Assembly (NCBI GenBank): GCA_002406055.1
Contig: DHMZ01000117.1
Coordinates: 1-23,742 of the forward strand
Direction: 5' to 3'
Length of the DNA stretch: 23,742 nucleotides
From: Spirochaetales bacterium UBA4629
GTDB taxonomy: Bacteria > Spirochaetota > Spirochaetia > Sphaerochaetales > Sphaerochaetaceae
In this document: positions 23,098 to 23,742 of the stretch, one piece after another
How the letters are laid out: every line of letters begins with the position of its first letter
How positions within the stretch are numbered: the first letter of the stretch is position 1
Made by a program: the position numbers and the translations under genes
Notes under the pieces: model-generated
Seen by the model: the letters and a program-made list of their open reading frames with translations, nothing else
Databases searched by the model: none
What the model was told of the DNA's origin: nothing

Positions 23098-23742
23098 TTA
23101 TAGAGTGAAAGCCAAAGATACATATGGAATAATATCATACGCAGTATTCTTTGTATCGTACTCTGCTTTGTATGAAATACTACTTCCAATTGTTGTTTCC
23201 GACCTAGCCCAAGTATAAATAGGTGTAAGAACTGTACATCCAGCTTCAAGACTAAAAGAAGTCTTCTTGCTGTTACTAATCCTGTATCTACCACTAAGAT
23301 CGGCCATGAATAATAAATCTGTAATATTCAATGTTGTCTTTACAGTAGATTCACTGTTTTTACTTGTTAGTCTCTCAAGAGAAACTCCAGTTTTTCCAAC
23401 AAGAGAGAAGTCCTTGGTTACATCTACTTTTCCACAAACAAATGCTGTCGGACTAAGAACAATCTTATTGCCTGTCTTCTCTACTCCACCATCAGTAACA
23501 GAGAGTGGAATCATAACATATAAGCCACCACCAACACCAAAATTAGAAGTAAGATATACTTCTGGTGTAGTTGCAATGACTAAATCTGTCCTCTTAACCT
23601 CTGATGCATCAATAGCATAATTACTATCACCACTCTTAAGGTTTAGGGTTCTTTGACCATTAAAAATACCTACGCCAACTTTAACGTTATTATAAACATC
23701 TACATTAGCAGCAGCTAAAAAAGAAACAGAAACTATCGCTAA
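23098..23742 (-). CDS. Outer-membrane beta-barrel protein, function unknown (start outside window)
   Basis: The frame is open from the window edge to the stop. The first visible residues (LAIVSVSFLAAA-NVDVYNN) are the end of a signal peptide with a likely cleavage after AAA, so only a few N-terminal residues are missing. About 200 mature residues follow, with alternating hydrophobic/polar stretches, many Gly, Ser, Thr and Tyr, and a final strand YVSLAFTL, as in small outer-membrane barrels. No enzyme or lipoprotein motif is visible; the two cysteines are isolated. It is a generic spirochaete/Bacteroidetes-like porin or structural barrel. The gene ends at an intrinsic terminator, upstream of the hydC control region in the same orientation. 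Confidence 0.7.
   Translation of the reverse strand, partial: LAIVSVSFLAAANVDVYNNVKVGVGIFNGQRTLNLKSGDSNYAIDASEVKRTDLVIATTPEVYLTSNFGVGGGLYVMIPLSVTDGGVEKTGNKIVLSPTAFVCGKVDVTKDFSLVGKTGVSLERLTSKNSESTVKTTLNITDLLFMADLSGRYRISNSKKTSFSLEAGCTVLTPIYTWARSETTIGSSISYKAEYDTKNTAYDIIPYVSLAFTL

Noticed and set aside
23043..23294. 83-codon minus-strand ORF at the right end
   Set aside because: Out-of-frame shadow of the beta-barrel gene that also runs across its terminator.

Overview
The window is an AT-rich bacterial chromosome segment, most likely from a fermentative, anaerobic spirochaete of the Sphaerochaeta/Treponema side. The reasons are the 16S rRNA fragment at the left edge, whose variable regions read as spirochaetal from memory (no alignment was run), the diderm features (a signal-peptide beta-barrel protein at the right edge), and the [FeFe]-hydrogenase plus Rex gene set. 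No phage, IS, CRISPR or tRNA gene was found. Most of the content is housekeeping.

Layout. 1-1336 (-): the 5' part of a 16S rRNA gene, transcribed out of the window, with its leader and promoter up to about 1562. 1600-4528 (-): a HAD phosphatase, pgsA and an M32 carboxypeptidase. 4587-6656 (-): thrS behind a complete T-box leader with an ACC (Thr) specifier. 6660-8657 (-): rex overlapping ispH, then yajC. 8800-9447 (+): a bicupin protein. 9522-12721 (-): groEL, then two overlapping membrane-kinase-like genes resembling plant VTE6 (DUF92) and VTE5. 12906-14964 (+): argR and pgi. 15026-18545 (+): a DUF1846 protein, an esterase-fold protein that lacks its nucleophile serine, and a PrsW-type membrane protease. 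18888-22941 (-): hydC-hydB-hydA, a trimeric NAD(H)-linked [FeFe]-hydrogenase. 23098 to the right edge (-): an outer-membrane beta-barrel protein whose start lies outside.

How the genes fit together. Glycolysis (pgi) supplies NADH, the hydrogenase disposes of electrons as H2, and Rex, which senses NADH/NAD+, is a natural controller, although no standard Rex box was seen at the hydrogenase promoter. IspH and the VTE5/VTE6-like pair both concern isoprenoid diphosphates: de novo synthesis and, by inference, salvage of isoprenoid alcohols. PgsA and the HAD phosphatase are translationally coupled and may act in succession in phosphatidylglycerol synthesis.

The most interesting unexplained material is non-coding. 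On the minus strand between prsW and hydA (about 18745 to 18650) there is a compact, apparently complete small-RNA gene: promoter, 5' hairpin, and a terminator hairpin with a U7 tail. It has two CCUCCUUUU anti-Shine-Dalgarno motifs, one single-stranded and one in the terminator loop. On the other side of prsW (about 17750 to 17625), again readable on the minus strand, two abutting hairpins include one with a C8 tract in its loop, followed by a U-rich stretch. PrsW is thus flanked by two candidate C-rich regulatory RNAs. Everything was judged by eye; no database search or folding program was run.
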